From contig CBDCAI010000014.1 of NCBI GenBank assembly GCA_965213845.1, forward strand, positions 372,001 through 436,000: 64,000 nt of DNA. The letters are read 5' to 3'. Position numbers and translations under genes: made by a program. Positions 33,282-41,947 of this stretch are shown piece by piece. The first letter of the stretch is position 1. The number at the start of each line of letters is the position of its first letter. The stretch is from JBBROS01 sp965213845 (GTDB taxonomy: Bacteria; Pseudomonadota; Alphaproteobacteria; Acetobacterales; Acetobacteraceae). The notes under the pieces were generated by a model. It did no database searches, was not told the DNA's origin, and worked only from the letters and a program-made list of their open reading frames with translations.

Positions 33282-35942
33282 GTGCGCTTGTTCCGTCCCG
33301 GCCTCGTCAAGGGCTTCCGTCCGGAGGCCTTCTTCCGTCCCAAATCGGTCCTGCTGGTGGGCGGCGACAGCGCATCAGGTCGGGCCATTGCGGCCAACAT
33401 GGCGGGGTTTAAGGGCCGCTTCGCGGTCATGGAGGCGGGGGTGGTGCCGCCCTTGGGGCCGGGCGGCGCGTTCGACCTCGCCGTGCTCGCCTGCGCGCCC
33501 GACGCGGTGGCCGGCGCCCTGTTGGCTCTGGGCCAGGCCGGGACCTGGGCGGCGGTGTGTGCGACGCCGGCCCCGGGGCTGGCTGCGGCCGCGCGGGCGG
33601 CGGGGGTGCGGGTGCTGGGGCCGTCCTCGTTCGGCATCATGGTTCCGGCGCTGGGGCTCGATGCGTCGGCGGCCCCGCTGGCGGCCCGGCCCGGCAAGGT
33701 GGCGCTGGTGTCGCAGTCGGCGGCGCTGTGCCGGGCGGTGCTGGACTGGGCGGGGCCGAATGGCGTGGGGTTCAGCCATGTGATCGGCACCGGCGGCAAC
33801 GTGGACACCGGGTTCAGCCTCAGCCTGGACTGGTTGTCGCGGGATCGGGACACCGGGGCCATCCTGCTGGACATCCGCAGCATCCGCGACCGCCACGCCT
33901 TCCTGGCCGCCGCCCGGGCTGCGGCCCGGCTCCGCCCCGTGGTGGCGCTGCGGGCCGGCGGCCGGCTGCAGGACCCGTCGGGGCAGGCGGACGAGGTGTT
34001 CGCCGCCGCGCTGCGCCGGGTGGGCGTGGTGCAGGTGTCGGGCCTGGCGAACTTCCTGGGCGCGGCGGAGGTGCTGACGCGGGCCCGCCCTCCGCGCAAC
34101 GAGTCGCTGGCGATCGCCACCAATGCCGTCGGGCCCGGGCACATGGCGGCCGACGCGGCGGTGGCGGCCGGCATCCCGCTGCTGGCCTTGAGCGACACGG
34201 ACCGCGCGCTGCTGCAGCTGCACCTGCCGGACGGCCCGGCCGACCCCGGCATCGTCTGGACCGGCGCGGACCGGCCGATCCGCGTGGCCGAGGCCGCCGC
34301 CATGCTGGCGGGCATGCCCGGCACCGGCGGGATCGTCGCGATCCTGTCGCCCACCGGCCCCGACGATGCGGCGGCGGTGGCGGCCCTGGCGGCCTGCAGC
34401 CCGCGGACGATGCCGACCCTGCGCGTGCCCCTGCTGGCCTGCGTGCTGGGCGAGACGACCGGGGCCGCGCACCGCCGGACCCTGGCCGATGCCGGGTTGC
34501 CGGTGTTCGCCACACCGGAATCGGCCGTGCGGGCGTTCGGGCAACTCGTGGCGCAGCGCCGGGCTCGTGCCGCGGCAGCCGAGCTGCCGTCCCGCCGCGT
34601 GCTCCGCCTGGCCCCGGACCAGGCCGCGGTGACGCGCATCCTGTCGCAGGCCCGGGCGGCCGGCCGCGACGGGCTGACGCAGGACGAGGCGCTCGATGTC
34701 CTCGCTGCCTATGGCATGCCGGTGCTGCCGATCTGCGCGGTGCAGTCGGCCGAGGATGCCGCGGCGGCCGCAGCCCGGCTCGGGTTTCCCGTCGTGCTGA
34801 AGCGGCGCCGGCACGGGGCGCCCGATGCCTCGCCGGGCCGGCTGTCGAAACCCGGCCCCGGGACCGTGCTGCTGGATCTGCGCGATGCCGACGCCGTGCG
34901 CCGTGCCGTGGCGCGCCTGGGTCCGGCCGCCGATGGGCTGCTGGTGCAGCGCCAGGCGGGGCGGGCGCGGGAGCTGCGGATCACGATGGCCGACGACACG
35001 GTGTTCGGCCCGGTGATCGGCTTCGGCCTGGGTGGCACGGCGGCGGCGCTGCTGGGCGACGTCGCGTACGAGCTGCCACCGCTGAACCTGGCCCTGGCGC
35101 GGGCGCAGATCGGGCGGACCCGTGCGGCCGGGCTGCTGGTGGCGCTGCACGACCAGCCGGCGGCGGACGAGGCGGCGGTGGCCGACGCGCTGGTCCGGGT
35201 CAGCCAGATGCTGACCGACCATCCGGAGATCGCGGCGATCGACATCAACCCGCTGTTCGCGGATGCGCAGGGCGTGACGGCTGCCGACGCCTGGATCGGC
35301 CTTCGCCCGGCCGGCACGATGTCGTCGTTCGCGCTGACGGCCTACCCGGCGGAATTGGCCGAACGGTTCGAGGCGCGGCACGAGACCGTTTCGATCCGCC
35401 CGATCCGGCCCGAGGACGCCGAGGCGCACATCGCCCTGTTCCGCCGGCTGACCCCCGAGGACATCCGCTACCGCTTCTTCAACATGCTGCGGGAGCTGCC
35501 ACCTGAACAGATCGCCCGCATGACGCAGGTGGACTACGTGCGGGAGATGGCCTTCGTCGCCGTGCGCGACGGCGGCAGCGGGGCGGCCGGCGAAGTGGCC
35601 GGCGGGGTAGTGGGCGGGGTAGCGGGCGAGGTGGGCAGCGACACGGTGGGGGTGGGGCGGCTGGTGCGCGAGATGGGCACGCCGGGCGGGGAGTTCGCGG
35701 TGGTGGTGGACCCCGCGATGAAGGGTCAGGGCCTGGCGCGGCGGCTGATGGAACGGCTGCTGGAGTGGGGCGGCTCGTTGGGCATGACCAGCATCACCGG
35801 CCAGGTTCTCGCCGAGAACGCGCCGATGCTGGCCTTCATGCGGCGAATGGGTGCCACCATTCGGCGGCTGCCGGACGAGCCGGACGTCATGGAGGCCGTG
35901 ATCCCGGTCGTCCGATCGACGCCGGGGCCGGCACGGCCATAG
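33282..35942 (+). CDS. Pat-type protein: acyl-CoA-synthetase-like domains fused to GNAT acetyltransferase
   Basis: 886 residues. CoA-binding Rossmann-like domain (about 10-130), ligase-CoA domains, ATP-grasp domain (about 470-690) and a C-terminal GNAT domain (about 703-880; VSIRPIRPEDAEAHIALFRR, MKGQGLARRLMERLL). Pat/YfiQ proteins acetylate lysines of metabolic enzymes such as acetyl-CoA synthetase. The loop expected to carry the phospho-histidine of ADP-forming synthetases reads GRLQDPSGQADEVF, without His, as in catalytically dead Pat proteins. The GNAT domain has a Gly/Val-rich insertion (about 761-790). Start is GTG 33282; TTG 33288, with better ribosome-site spacing, is possible. Confidence 0.87.
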   Translation: MRLFRPGLVKGFRPEAFFRPKSVLLVGGDSASGRAIAANMAGFKGRFAVMEAGVVPPLGPGGAFDLAVLACAPDAVAGALLALGQAGTWAAVCATPAPGLAAAARAAGVRVLGPSSFGIMVPALGLDASAAPLAARPGKVALVSQSAALCRAVLDWAGPNGVGFSHVIGTGGNVDTGFSLSLDWLSRDRDTGAILLDIRSIRDRHAFLAAARAAARLRPVVALRAGGRLQDPSGQADEVFAAALRRVGVVQVSGLANFLGAAEVLTRARPPRNESLAIATNAVGPGHMAADAAVAAGIPLLALSDTDRALLQLHLPDGPADPGIVWTGADRPIRVAEAAAMLAGMPGTGGIVAILSPTGPDDAAAVAALAACSPRTMPTLRVPLLACVLGETTGAAHRRTLADAGLPVFATPESAVRAFGQLVAQRRARAAAAELPSRRVLRLAPDQAAVTRILSQARAAGRDGLTQDEALDVLAAYGMPVLPICAVQSAEDAAAAAARLGFPVVLKRRRHGAPDASPGRLSKPGPGTVLLDLRDADAVRRAVARLGPAADGLLVQRQAGRARELRITMADDTVFGPVIGFGLGGTAAALLGDVAYELPPLNLALARAQIGRTRAAGLLVALHDQPAADEAAVADALVRVSQMLTDHPEIAAIDINPLFADAQGVTAADAWIGLRPAGTMSSFALTAYPAELAERFEARHETVSIRPIRPEDAEAHIALFRRLTPEDIRYRFFNMLRELPPEQIARMTQVDYVREMAFVAVRDGGSGAAGEVAGGVVGGVAGEVGSDTVGVGRLVREMGTPGGEFAVVVDPAMKGQGLARRLMERLLEWGGSLGMTSITGQVLAENAPMLAFMRRMGATIRRLPDEPDVMEAVIPVVRSTPGPARP

Positions 35943-35980
35943 CCTGGAGGCAGGAGCGGGACAGGCCCGCCCCCGATCGA

Positions 35981-36799
35981 TCAGGTCATCGTTGCATCGA
36001 TGGCGGGCGGAGCCCCCTGGCGACGGCGGCGGGACATCAGCCCGAGGCCGGCCATCGTGACGAGAAGCACCGCCCAGCTGGCGGGCTCCGGCACCGTCAG
36101 GCTGACGCCATCCAGCAGGGAGAACGGCGGCTGTCCGGAGGGGCTGCCGGCCGCCAGGAAGCTGAGCAGCTGCGAGGTCGCCGTGGCGGTGAACGTGAAC
36201 GTCTGCAGCCGCCAGGGCGAGAACCCTTCGGCGGGGTTGTTGATCGTCGCGGTGGAGAAGGTCTGGCCGCCGAAGCTGACCTTGATCGACTCCGTCGTCG
36301 GCTGGTTGAACGCGCTCGGGTTGTACTGCTGCGCGGCGCCCCAGTAAAATGAGAGGTTGTAGTTGGCGCCGATCGTCAGCCCCGTGATGTTCTGGGTGAG
36401 CGCACCCGGCTCGAACCCGCCATCGAGTGCGAGGAAGTTGTTTCCGTTCGGGCTGGTCGCGGTCATGCCGTTCTGCACGCCACCCCCGCCGGCGCCCGGC
36501 CCGTACAGGTAGGTGGTGCCGTTGAACTCGGGCGTGAAGGCGCCGGTCGTGTCGGCACTGCCCGGCGTGAACAGGAAGTCGTAGCCGGACTGGTTGGTCC
36601 AGCCGGTGACGACAACGCCCGCCTGTCCCGGGACGGTGGACTTGTAGAGCTGCTCGGACGCGGTCCCGGCATTGCCGTTCAGCGTGTAGCTGCTGAAGTC
36701 GCCGTTGGTAACGAGGTTCGCCGCCGCGTGGGCGGGTCCGGACACGGACGAGATCAGAAGGCCGGCGAGGCCAGCGACAGCGGAAATCCTAAAAATCAT
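35981..36799 (-). CDS. PEP-CTERM sorting-domain secreted protein
   Basis: 272 residues from ATG 36799 (a TTG directly before it is also in frame). Signal peptide to about residue 27 (SGPAHA-AANL), a beta-rich NGDFSSY-type domain, common in PEP-CTERM proteins with a carbohydrate-binding-like fold (SFYWGAAQQY, ILDGVSL-like LLDGVSL), then a complete sorting tail: VPEPASWAVLLVTMAGLGL and SRRRRQ. An exosortase should cleave it at the membrane. GC content is lower than its neighbours. Likely part of the exopolysaccharide/surface system; specific function unknown. Confidence 0.87.
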   Translation of the reverse strand: MIFRISAVAGLAGLLISSVSGPAHAAANLVTNGDFSSYTLNGNAGTASEQLYKSTVPGQAGVVVTGWTNQSGYDFLFTPGSADTTGAFTPEFNGTTYLYGPGAGGGGVQNGMTATSPNGNNFLALDGGFEPGALTQNITGLTIGANYNLSFYWGAAQQYNPSAFNQPTTESIKVSFGGQTFSTATINNPAEGFSPWRLQTFTFTATATSQLLSFLAAGSPSGQPPFSLLDGVSLTVPEPASWAVLLVTMAGLGLMSRRRRQGAPPAIDATMT

Positions 36800-36839
36800 C
36801 AACCACCCCGTTACACACGCATCAAGCGCCCATAACGGA

Positions 36840-36866
36840 CTTATAACGAAACTTGAACATCTGCAA
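36840..36866 (-). promoter_or_regulatory. Possible promoter for the PEP-CTERM gene
   Basis: The 120-base gap between this gene and the upstream binding-protein gene is AT-rich against a 70% GC background. On the minus strand it holds TTGCAG and TATAAG 15 bases apart, about 40 bases before the start codon. The spacing is short, so this is tentative. Confidence 0.3.
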
Positions 36867-36922
36867 CCAAATTCTCAATTCGCTCACAAATGCGTCAGCT
36901 GCGCCTCCGCGTCTTGCGACGC

Positions 36923-38440
36923 CTACTTCCAGCTCGAGAGATAGAAGCGCGGAAGCTCGTCTCGAAAGGTCTTGAAGCTCAGGCCACGGCTCGCCGCATA
37001 GGTCGTCACGAAGGTGAACAGCGGCAGGATATACGCCTGCTCCGTAATGCGCCGGATGGCTGCGGAGTAGGCGGCGCGGCGCCGGTCGGGGTCGACCGTC
37101 TTGCTGCCTTCGTCGACCAGGCGCTTGACCTCGGGGTCCCGCGCGTCGTCGCTGCCGCCACCGGCAAAGAGGTAGGGCAGGATGGCCGAGGCGTCGTTGA
37201 TGGCGTAGCTGCCCCAACTGCTCGCCACCATCGGCGTCTGCCCGGCCACGGTGCGCATCAACGCGGCGCTGGCCTGCAGCTGCGTCACGCGGGCCTTGAT
37301 GCCCACGCCGGCCAGGCTGCCCTGGAGCGCCAGCATCCATTGCGGCAGCAGCGAACCGACCAACTCCGTCTCGAACCCCTCGGGATATCCGGCCTCGGTC
37401 AGCAGCGCGCGCGCCTTGGCCGGGTCGTACTCGTACTTGATCGCGATGGCCTGGTCGCAGCCGAACTGGGTGGGGAAGCATGGCGCGTCGAGCACGCGGG
37501 AGCCGCCCGGCATGAACTGCCGGGCCAGGGCCACCCGATCGATGGAGTGCAGCACGGCCTGTCGGACCTTGACGTTGGTCAGCGGGCTGGGCCCCGATCG
37601 TCCCGTCGAGTCGAGGTTCAGGTAGCCGATGCGCATACTCTCGTTGGCAACGGTCTGCAGCGTCGGGATCGCGGCGATCCTCGGCATCTGGTCCGGGCTG
37701 AACTGCCAGATCCAGTCCGCCTGGCCTTCCAGCAGCGCCGTCAGCTCGGCGGACGCGTCCGCCACCTCGGCGATGACCAGTCGCCGGATCGCGGGCTTGC
37801 CCTTCGGGCTGTCGAAATAGGCGTCGTTGCGCTCGAGGTCGATCTCGCTGGTGCCGTCCAGCCGCGTCACGCGGTAGGGGCCGGTGCCGATGGGCGCCTT
37901 GCTGAAGCCGTCGGTGCCCACGCGCTCGCGATAGGCGCGGGGATAGATCGGCAGCACCATGGACATGTATTCCAACGCGGCGGGGAAGACCTGCCGCAGG
38001 CGGATGCGGACATGCAGGTCGTCCACCTTGTCCGCCCCGGCGATGAAGGCGAAGTTGCTGGGCACCGACACCTGCTTGTCCGCCAGGACGGAGGTGACGG
38101 TGTAGACCACGTCGTCGGCCGTCAGCGCGCTGCCGTCATGGAACTTCACACCCGGCCGCAGCTCGAACTCGATCGTGGTCTCGTCGACGTATTTCCACGA
38201 GGTGGCGAGCAGCGGCTTCAGCTGGAAGGTCTCGGGGTCGCGGTAGATCAGCGTGTCCCAGACATGGTGCGAGACCACGAGGCCGTTGCGAAGCGAGTAG
38301 TGGTAGAAGTCGAGGTCGGGCACCGCGTCGCGCCAGGCGATGCGGAGCGTGTCGACGGACTTCTGTGCCGCGGCAGGCGTCACGGGGATGGCCAGCGCCG
38401 CCGCAACCATCAGCCCACCCAGCCACGCCGCGCCCCGCAT
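36923..38440 (-). CDS. ABC transporter substrate-binding protein, peptide/nickel family 5
   Basis: 505 residues from ATG 38440, preceded by GGAGGG. A signal peptide ends near AAAQ-KSVD. The SBP family 5 plan is clear: VWDTLIYRDPETFQLKPLLA, TTIEFELRPGVKFHDGSALT, GTGPYRVTRLDGTSEIDLER. Members bind oligopeptides, opines, nickel chelates or glutathione. No permease or ATPase genes lie next to it, so it is an orphan component. Periplasmic. The upstream 60 residues of open frame are Arg/Gly-rich and unlike a leader, so I excluded them. Confidence 0.87.
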   Translation of the reverse strand: MRGAAWLGGLMVAAALAIPVTPAAAQKSVDTLRIAWRDAVPDLDFYHYSLRNGLVVSHHVWDTLIYRDPETFQLKPLLATSWKYVDETTIEFELRPGVKFHDGSALTADDVVYTVTSVLADKQVSVPSNFAFIAGADKVDDLHVRIRLRQVFPAALEYMSMVLPIYPRAYRERVGTDGFSKAPIGTGPYRVTRLDGTSEIDLERNDAYFDSPKGKPAIRRLVIAEVADASAELTALLEGQADWIWQFSPDQMPRIAAIPTLQTVANESMRIGYLNLDSTGRSGPSPLTNVKVRQAVLHSIDRVALARQFMPGGSRVLDAPCFPTQFGCDQAIAIKYEYDPAKARALLTEAGYPEGFETELVGSLLPQWMLALQGSLAGVGIKARVTQLQASAALMRTVAGQTPMVASSWGSYAINDASAILPYLFAGGGSDDARDPEVKRLVDEGSKTVDPDRRRAAYSAAIRRITEQAYILPLFTFVTTYAASRGLSFKTFRDELPRFYLSSWK

Positions 38441-38514
38441 CCGCCCTCCACCCGCCCATCGTTCGTCGCAGGTGACCGTACGCCCGGTGCCCGGGCGGCG
38501 CAATCACGCGGCGC

Positions 38515-38808
38515 CTACAGGTATCGTCCCCGTTCGAGGATCTCCAGGGTGTAGTCATGGTATGTCATGCCGAGCTCCTCGGCCCGCGCCAGGCGGCTCA
38601 TGGCGATCTCGCGTGGAACAGCCCAGGCGCGCCGGTGTGCCCGGCGCCAACACCACAGCCTCCATGACGCGTCGGGATCTGGGGCGCTGAGCGGCGGGCC
38701 GCCATTGTGCCCGGCCCGTTTGGGGACATCCACCTGACGCCCGGTGTTCACGACCGCCTCCTGGCCGGCCAGATCGCCAATGGTGGAATGTCGAGTTTGC
38801 GCTTCCAT
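38515..38808 (-). CDS. Small conserved hypothetical protein with HNGGPPL motif
   Basis: 97 residues from ATG 38808 with GGGGA 5 bases upstream. The pattern AGHNGGPPL (33-40), a Trp/Arg/His-rich stretch (WRLWCWRRAHRRAW, 49-62) and the ending MTYHDYTLEILERGRYL is one I recognise from short uncharacterised proteins of rhizobia and relatives. No function is known. Its 5' part overlaps, in antisense, the extended 5' end of the XRE-cupin regulator, so one of the two starts is probably further in than the open frame suggests. Confidence 0.65.
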   Translation of the reverse strand: MEAQTRHSTIGDLAGQEAVVNTGRQVDVPKRAGHNGGPPLSAPDPDASWRLWCWRRAHRRAWAVPREIAMSRLARAEELGMTYHDYTLEILERGRYL

Positions 38809-39465
38809 CACGATCCCCGCTCCGTCCATGAAGATGCCGTCCGCCAGGAGACTATCCAGTATGATGACAACTTGGCTACTATAAAAGACGCGGGCTCGCT
38901 GGCCTGCGGGTTCGAAGGAAGTCTCGCAACCCGGCTTAGGACCGAGCGTGAAACGCGTGGCTGGTCCATCGCCAGCCTTGCCGACCACTCGGGCGTGAGC
39001 CGCGCGATGATCAGCAAGGTGGAGCGTGGAGAGGCCAGTCCGACGGCGGCGCTGCTGGGCCGGCTGTCGGGTGCTTTCGGGATCACTCTGTCCACGCTGC
39101 TCGCCCGTGTCGAAGGCGATGCCGCGGGAACCGAGAGGCTGGTCCGTGCCGGGCAACAGCCGCTCTGGCGCGACCCGGCCACCGGGTACATCCGCCAGGC
39201 CATCACCCCGCCCGGCGCCGATCCGGAGCTCGTCCGCGTGGAGCTGCCGACAGGCGCACGCGTGACCTACCCAGCCGTGGCCTATGCTCATCTGGGGGGT
39301 CAATGCATGTGGGTCATCTCCGGCACGCTGGTCTTCCGCGAGAACGACGTCGAGTATCGGCTCGAGGTCGGCGACTGCTTCACGCTCGGGCAGCCTGCGT
39401 CCTGCGAATTCGTGAACGACGCCGCCGACCCATGCGTCTACCTGGTCGCCCTCACGCGCCGATGA
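38788..39465 (+). CDS. XRE-family regulator with C-terminal cupin domain
   Basis: The conserved part begins near 38925: helix-turn-helix (LATRLRTERETRGWSIASLA, SGVSRAMISKVERGEASPT) followed by a cupin (GQCMWVISGTLVF, YRLEVGDCFTLGQPA). This pairing is common in small regulators that sense a metabolite through the cupin. The start is uncertain: GTG 38707, ATG 38788 and TTG 38872 are all in frame. The sequence around 38850-38890 is unusually AT-rich and promoter-like, which favours the late start. Length 170-252 residues accordingly. Confidence 0.8.
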   Translation: MSSLRFHHDPRSVHEDAVRQETIQYDDNLATIKDAGSLACGFEGSLATRLRTERETRGWSIASLADHSGVSRAMISKVERGEASPTAALLGRLSGAFGITLSTLLARVEGDAAGTERLVRAGQQPLWRDPATGYIRQAITPPGADPELVRVELPTGARVTYPAVAYAHLGGQCMWVISGTLVFRENDVEYRLEVGDCFTLGQPASCEFVNDAADPCVYLVALTRR

Positions 39466-39552
39466 CCTCCAGGCGAGGGGCGCGCGGGACAAGCCGGAGG
39501 TCGACACGACACGATCGCCGATCCTGAAGCAACGGGTTGCAAACGCAGGAAC

Positions 39553-40245
39553 TCAGGCGGCGTCGTGGAAGATGATCCCCAGCGTGTGGCGGGCGCCCCG
39601 GGCCACCCGGCTGACGCCGTGCCGCATGGTCACCCGGTAGGACCCGCGGGAGCCCTGGACCGGGCGTTGGCTGGTGGCGAACACGACGCCCTCGCCGCGG
39701 CGCAGCGGCACCACCTGAGCGCGCGACTGCATGCGGGGCCGCTGCTCCACCAGCACGAACTCGCCGCCGTCGAAGTCCTGGCCGGGCTCGCTGAGCAGGA
39801 CGGTCAGCTGCAGCGGGAAGTGCAGGGGCCCGTACAGGTCCTGGTGCAGGCAGTTGTAGTCGCCGGGGCCGTAGCGCAGCAGCAGCGGGGTGGGCCGGGC
39901 CTGGCCCGCTTCATGGCAACGGGCCAGCTGGGCCGCGAGGTCGGGCGGAAAGCCGTGTTCCTGGCCCATGCGCGCGGCCCATTCGTCCGCCAGCGGCACC
40001 AGGGCGGCATAGGCGCGCTGCCGCAAGGCCTGCACCGGGCCGGGCAGGGGATAGGCGAAGTAGCGGTACTCGCCCTGCCCGAAGCCATGGCGCGCCATCA
40101 CGACGCGGCTGCGGAACCCGTCGGGTTCGTCGTACAACCGGGTCAGCGCGGCGCAGGTGGCGGCGTCCAGCAGGGGGCCGGTCGGCGCGCAGCCCCCTGC
40201 GTTCAGCTCGGCGTGGATGCGGGGCCAGTTGGGTTCGGGGATCAT
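39553..40245 (-). CDS. 2-oxoglutarate/Fe(II)-dependent oxygenase
   Basis: 230 residues. The Fe(II) triad is visible: His and Asp in NCLHQDLYGPLHFPLQ and the distal His in TMRHGVSRV, with an Arg two turns before for 2-oxoglutarate (GSYRVTMRH). LLRYGPGDYNCLHQDL is typical of the prolyl-4-hydroxylase-like 2OG group. Substrate unknown; candidates are DNA-base repair, protein side chains or small molecules. It is the last gene of a leftward set with an SDR and a thioesterase (50-base gap). Cytoplasmic. Confidence 0.85.
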   Translation of the reverse strand: MIPEPNWPRIHAELNAGGCAPTGPLLDAATCAALTRLYDEPDGFRSRVVMARHGFGQGEYRYFAYPLPGPVQALRQRAYAALVPLADEWAARMGQEHGFPPDLAAQLARCHEAGQARPTPLLLRYGPGDYNCLHQDLYGPLHFPLQLTVLLSEPGQDFDGGEFVLVEQRPRMQSRAQVVPLRRGEGVVFATSQRPVQGSRGSYRVTMRHGVSRVARGARHTLGIIFHDAA

Positions 40246-40295
40246 GGACCCAGCATAGGCCGCCGCGGCCGCCTGGCCTTCCGGATGTTGCGCCG

Positions 40296-41078
40296 TCACC
40301 CCATGGTCGAGTTGAAGGCGCCGCCATCGAGCAGCAGGTTCTGGCCGACGATGAAGCCGCTGCTGGCGGCACACAGGAAGACGCAGGCGTCGCCGAACTC
40401 GGCCGGGTCGCCGTTGCGGCCGGCCGGGGTGTTGCCCGCCCGTTCGGCCAGCATGGCGTCCACCGTCTTGCCCGCCTTCTGCGCCGCGAGCGACGCGTTG
40501 TGCCGCAGCCGATCTGTCAGGAACGGCCCCGGGAGCAGGTTGTTGATGGTCACGTTGTGCCGCGCCACCTGGCGCGCGAGGCCGCCCACGAAGCCGGTCA
40601 GCCCGGCGCGCGCACCGTTGCTCATGCCCAGGGTCGCGATCGGGGACTTCACCGAGCCCGAGGTGATGTTGACGATGCGGCCGAAGCGGCGGGCGATCAT
40701 GCCGTCCACCACCGCCTTCATCAGTGCGATGGGCGTCAGCATGTTGGCATCGAGCGCCTTGATCCAGTCGTCGCGCTCCCACTCGCGGAAGTCCCCGGCG
40801 GGCGGGCCGCCGGCGTTGTTCACCAGGATGTCCGGCGCGGGGCAGGCGGCCAGCGCCGCGGCCTGACCGGCTTGCGTGGTGATGTCGCCCGGCACCGCGA
40901 CGACGGTGACGCCGGTCTCGGCACGGATCGCGGCGGCCGTCTCCTCCAGCGTCTCGGCCGTGCGGGCGGTGATCACGACGTCCACACCCTCCCGCGCGAG
41001 GGCCAGCGCGCAGGCGCGGCCCAGCCCCTTGCTGGCCGCACAGATGATCGCCTTGCGGCCGCGCAATCCCATGTCCAT
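40296..41078 (-). CDS. Short-chain dehydrogenase/reductase family protein lacking the YxxxK motif
   Basis: 260 residues, classical SDR length. Cofactor motif CAASKGLGRACALALA (13-28), NNAGGPP (87-93) and Ser 140 in IVNITSGS are present. At the place where YxxxK should stand, 13 residues after Ser 140, the sequence is S-N-G-A-R (153-157), so both Tyr and Lys are replaced. It keeps the C-terminal GQNLLLDGGAFNS. It may be a non-catalytic or mechanistically different SDR. It begins 3 bases after the thioesterase stop, so both are co-translated. Confidence 0.85.
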   Translation of the reverse strand: MDMGLRGRKAIICAASKGLGRACALALAREGVDVVITARTAETLEETAAAIRAETGVTVVAVPGDITTQAGQAAALAACPAPDILVNNAGGPPAGDFREWERDDWIKALDANMLTPIALMKAVVDGMIARRFGRIVNITSGSVKSPIATLGMSNGARAGLTGFVGGLARQVARHNVTINNLLPGPFLTDRLRHNASLAAQKAGKTVDAMLAERAGNTPAGRNGDPAEFGDACVFLCAASSGFIVGQNLLLDGGAFNSTMG

Positions 41079-41081
41079 CGT

Positions 41082-41516
41082 TCAATCTCCCGTCGTGGTG
41101 AAGCTGTCGCGCCAGTCCTGCGGCCAGGGGGCCGGGCGGCGCGTGGCGGTATCGACGCAGACGTGCACCATGAAGCCCTCGGCCGCGGCCCGGTCGGCGT
41201 CGTTGCGGAACACCGCGACCTCGTGCCGGACGCTGCTGGTGCCGACCGAGGCGACGCGGATGCCGGCGGTGACCTCGTCCGGGAAGGCCATCTCGCTGTG
41301 GAACCGGCAGCCGCTCTCGACCATCATCAGGATGTGGGCGTCGTGCGGGCCCTGCAGGATGCCGCGGCCGACCAACGAACGGCAGACGGCGGTGTCGAAC
41401 AGGCTGGAGTACACGACGTTGTTCAGGTGGCCGAAGACGTCGTTGTCCATCCACCGCGTGGTCAGGCTCAGGAAGCAACGGTAGTCGGCGCGCAAGCCGG
41501 GGGGGGATCGGGACAT
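41082..41516 (-). CDS. Acyl-CoA thioesterase, 4-hydroxybenzoyl-CoA thioesterase (hotdog) family
   Basis: 144 residues with the hotdog signature TTRWMDNDVFGHLNNVVYSS, in which the catalytic Asp (MDND) and HxNN are present. The family releases free acids from acyl-CoAs. First gene of the leftward thioesterase-SDR-2OG oxygenase set; divergent from copC with 82 bases between. The grouping hints at fatty- or aromatic-acyl metabolism, but the substrate is not determinable. Confidence 0.87.
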   Translation of the reverse strand: MSRSPPGLRADYRCFLSLTTRWMDNDVFGHLNNVVYSSLFDTAVCRSLVGRGILQGPHDAHILMMVESGCRFHSEMAFPDEVTAGIRVASVGTSSVRHEVAVFRNDADRAAAEGFMVHVCVDTATRRPAPWPQDWRDSFTTTGD

Positions 41517-41598
41517 GGATCAGCCGGGAGGAGGGAGGGGCCGCTCGGGCCGGGCCGCATCATGGACACCCGGCCCGGCGCGCGCTAGAGGCCGGGTC

Positions 41599-41946
41599 AT
41601 GCGCAACGTCCTGTTCGTCTGCTGTGCCCTGCTCGCCCTGCCGGAAGCCGCCCGCGCGCATGCCATCCTGATGGACAGCCAACCCGCCGCGAACACGACG
41701 CTGGACCCGGGGCCGGCGGCGTTCGCGCTGCGGTTCAACTCCCGCATCGACCAAGCGCGGTCGCGGCTGGAACTGCGGCCGGCGGGGGCTGCGGGCCAGG
41801 CGCTGAAGCTGCTGCCCTCGGGTGCGGACACGCTGCAGGCGCAGGCGCCGCTGCTGCCGGGCAGCTGGGTGCTGCGGTGGCAGGTGCTGGCGGTGGACGG
41901 GCACATCACGCGGGGCGACGTGCCCTTCACCGTCCGGGCGCGCTGA
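41599..41946 (+). CDS. copC: CopC-domain periplasmic copper-binding protein
   Basis: 115 residues. Signal peptide ends ARA-HAIL, so the mature protein starts with the copper-binding His, as in CopC. The second His is in VDGHITRGDVPFTV. Members bind Cu(II) and pass it to CopD. The start is set at 41599, because the 28 residues before it are Gly/Arg-rich and lie before the signal peptide. The stop is 1 base before the copD TTG start, so the pair is translationally linked. Confidence 0.88.
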   Translation: MRNVLFVCCALLALPEAARAHAILMDSQPAANTTLDPGPAAFALRFNSRIDQARSRLELRPAGAAGQALKLLPSGADTLQAQAPLLPGSWVLRWQVLAVDGHITRGDVPFTVRAR

Positions 41947-41947
41947 T

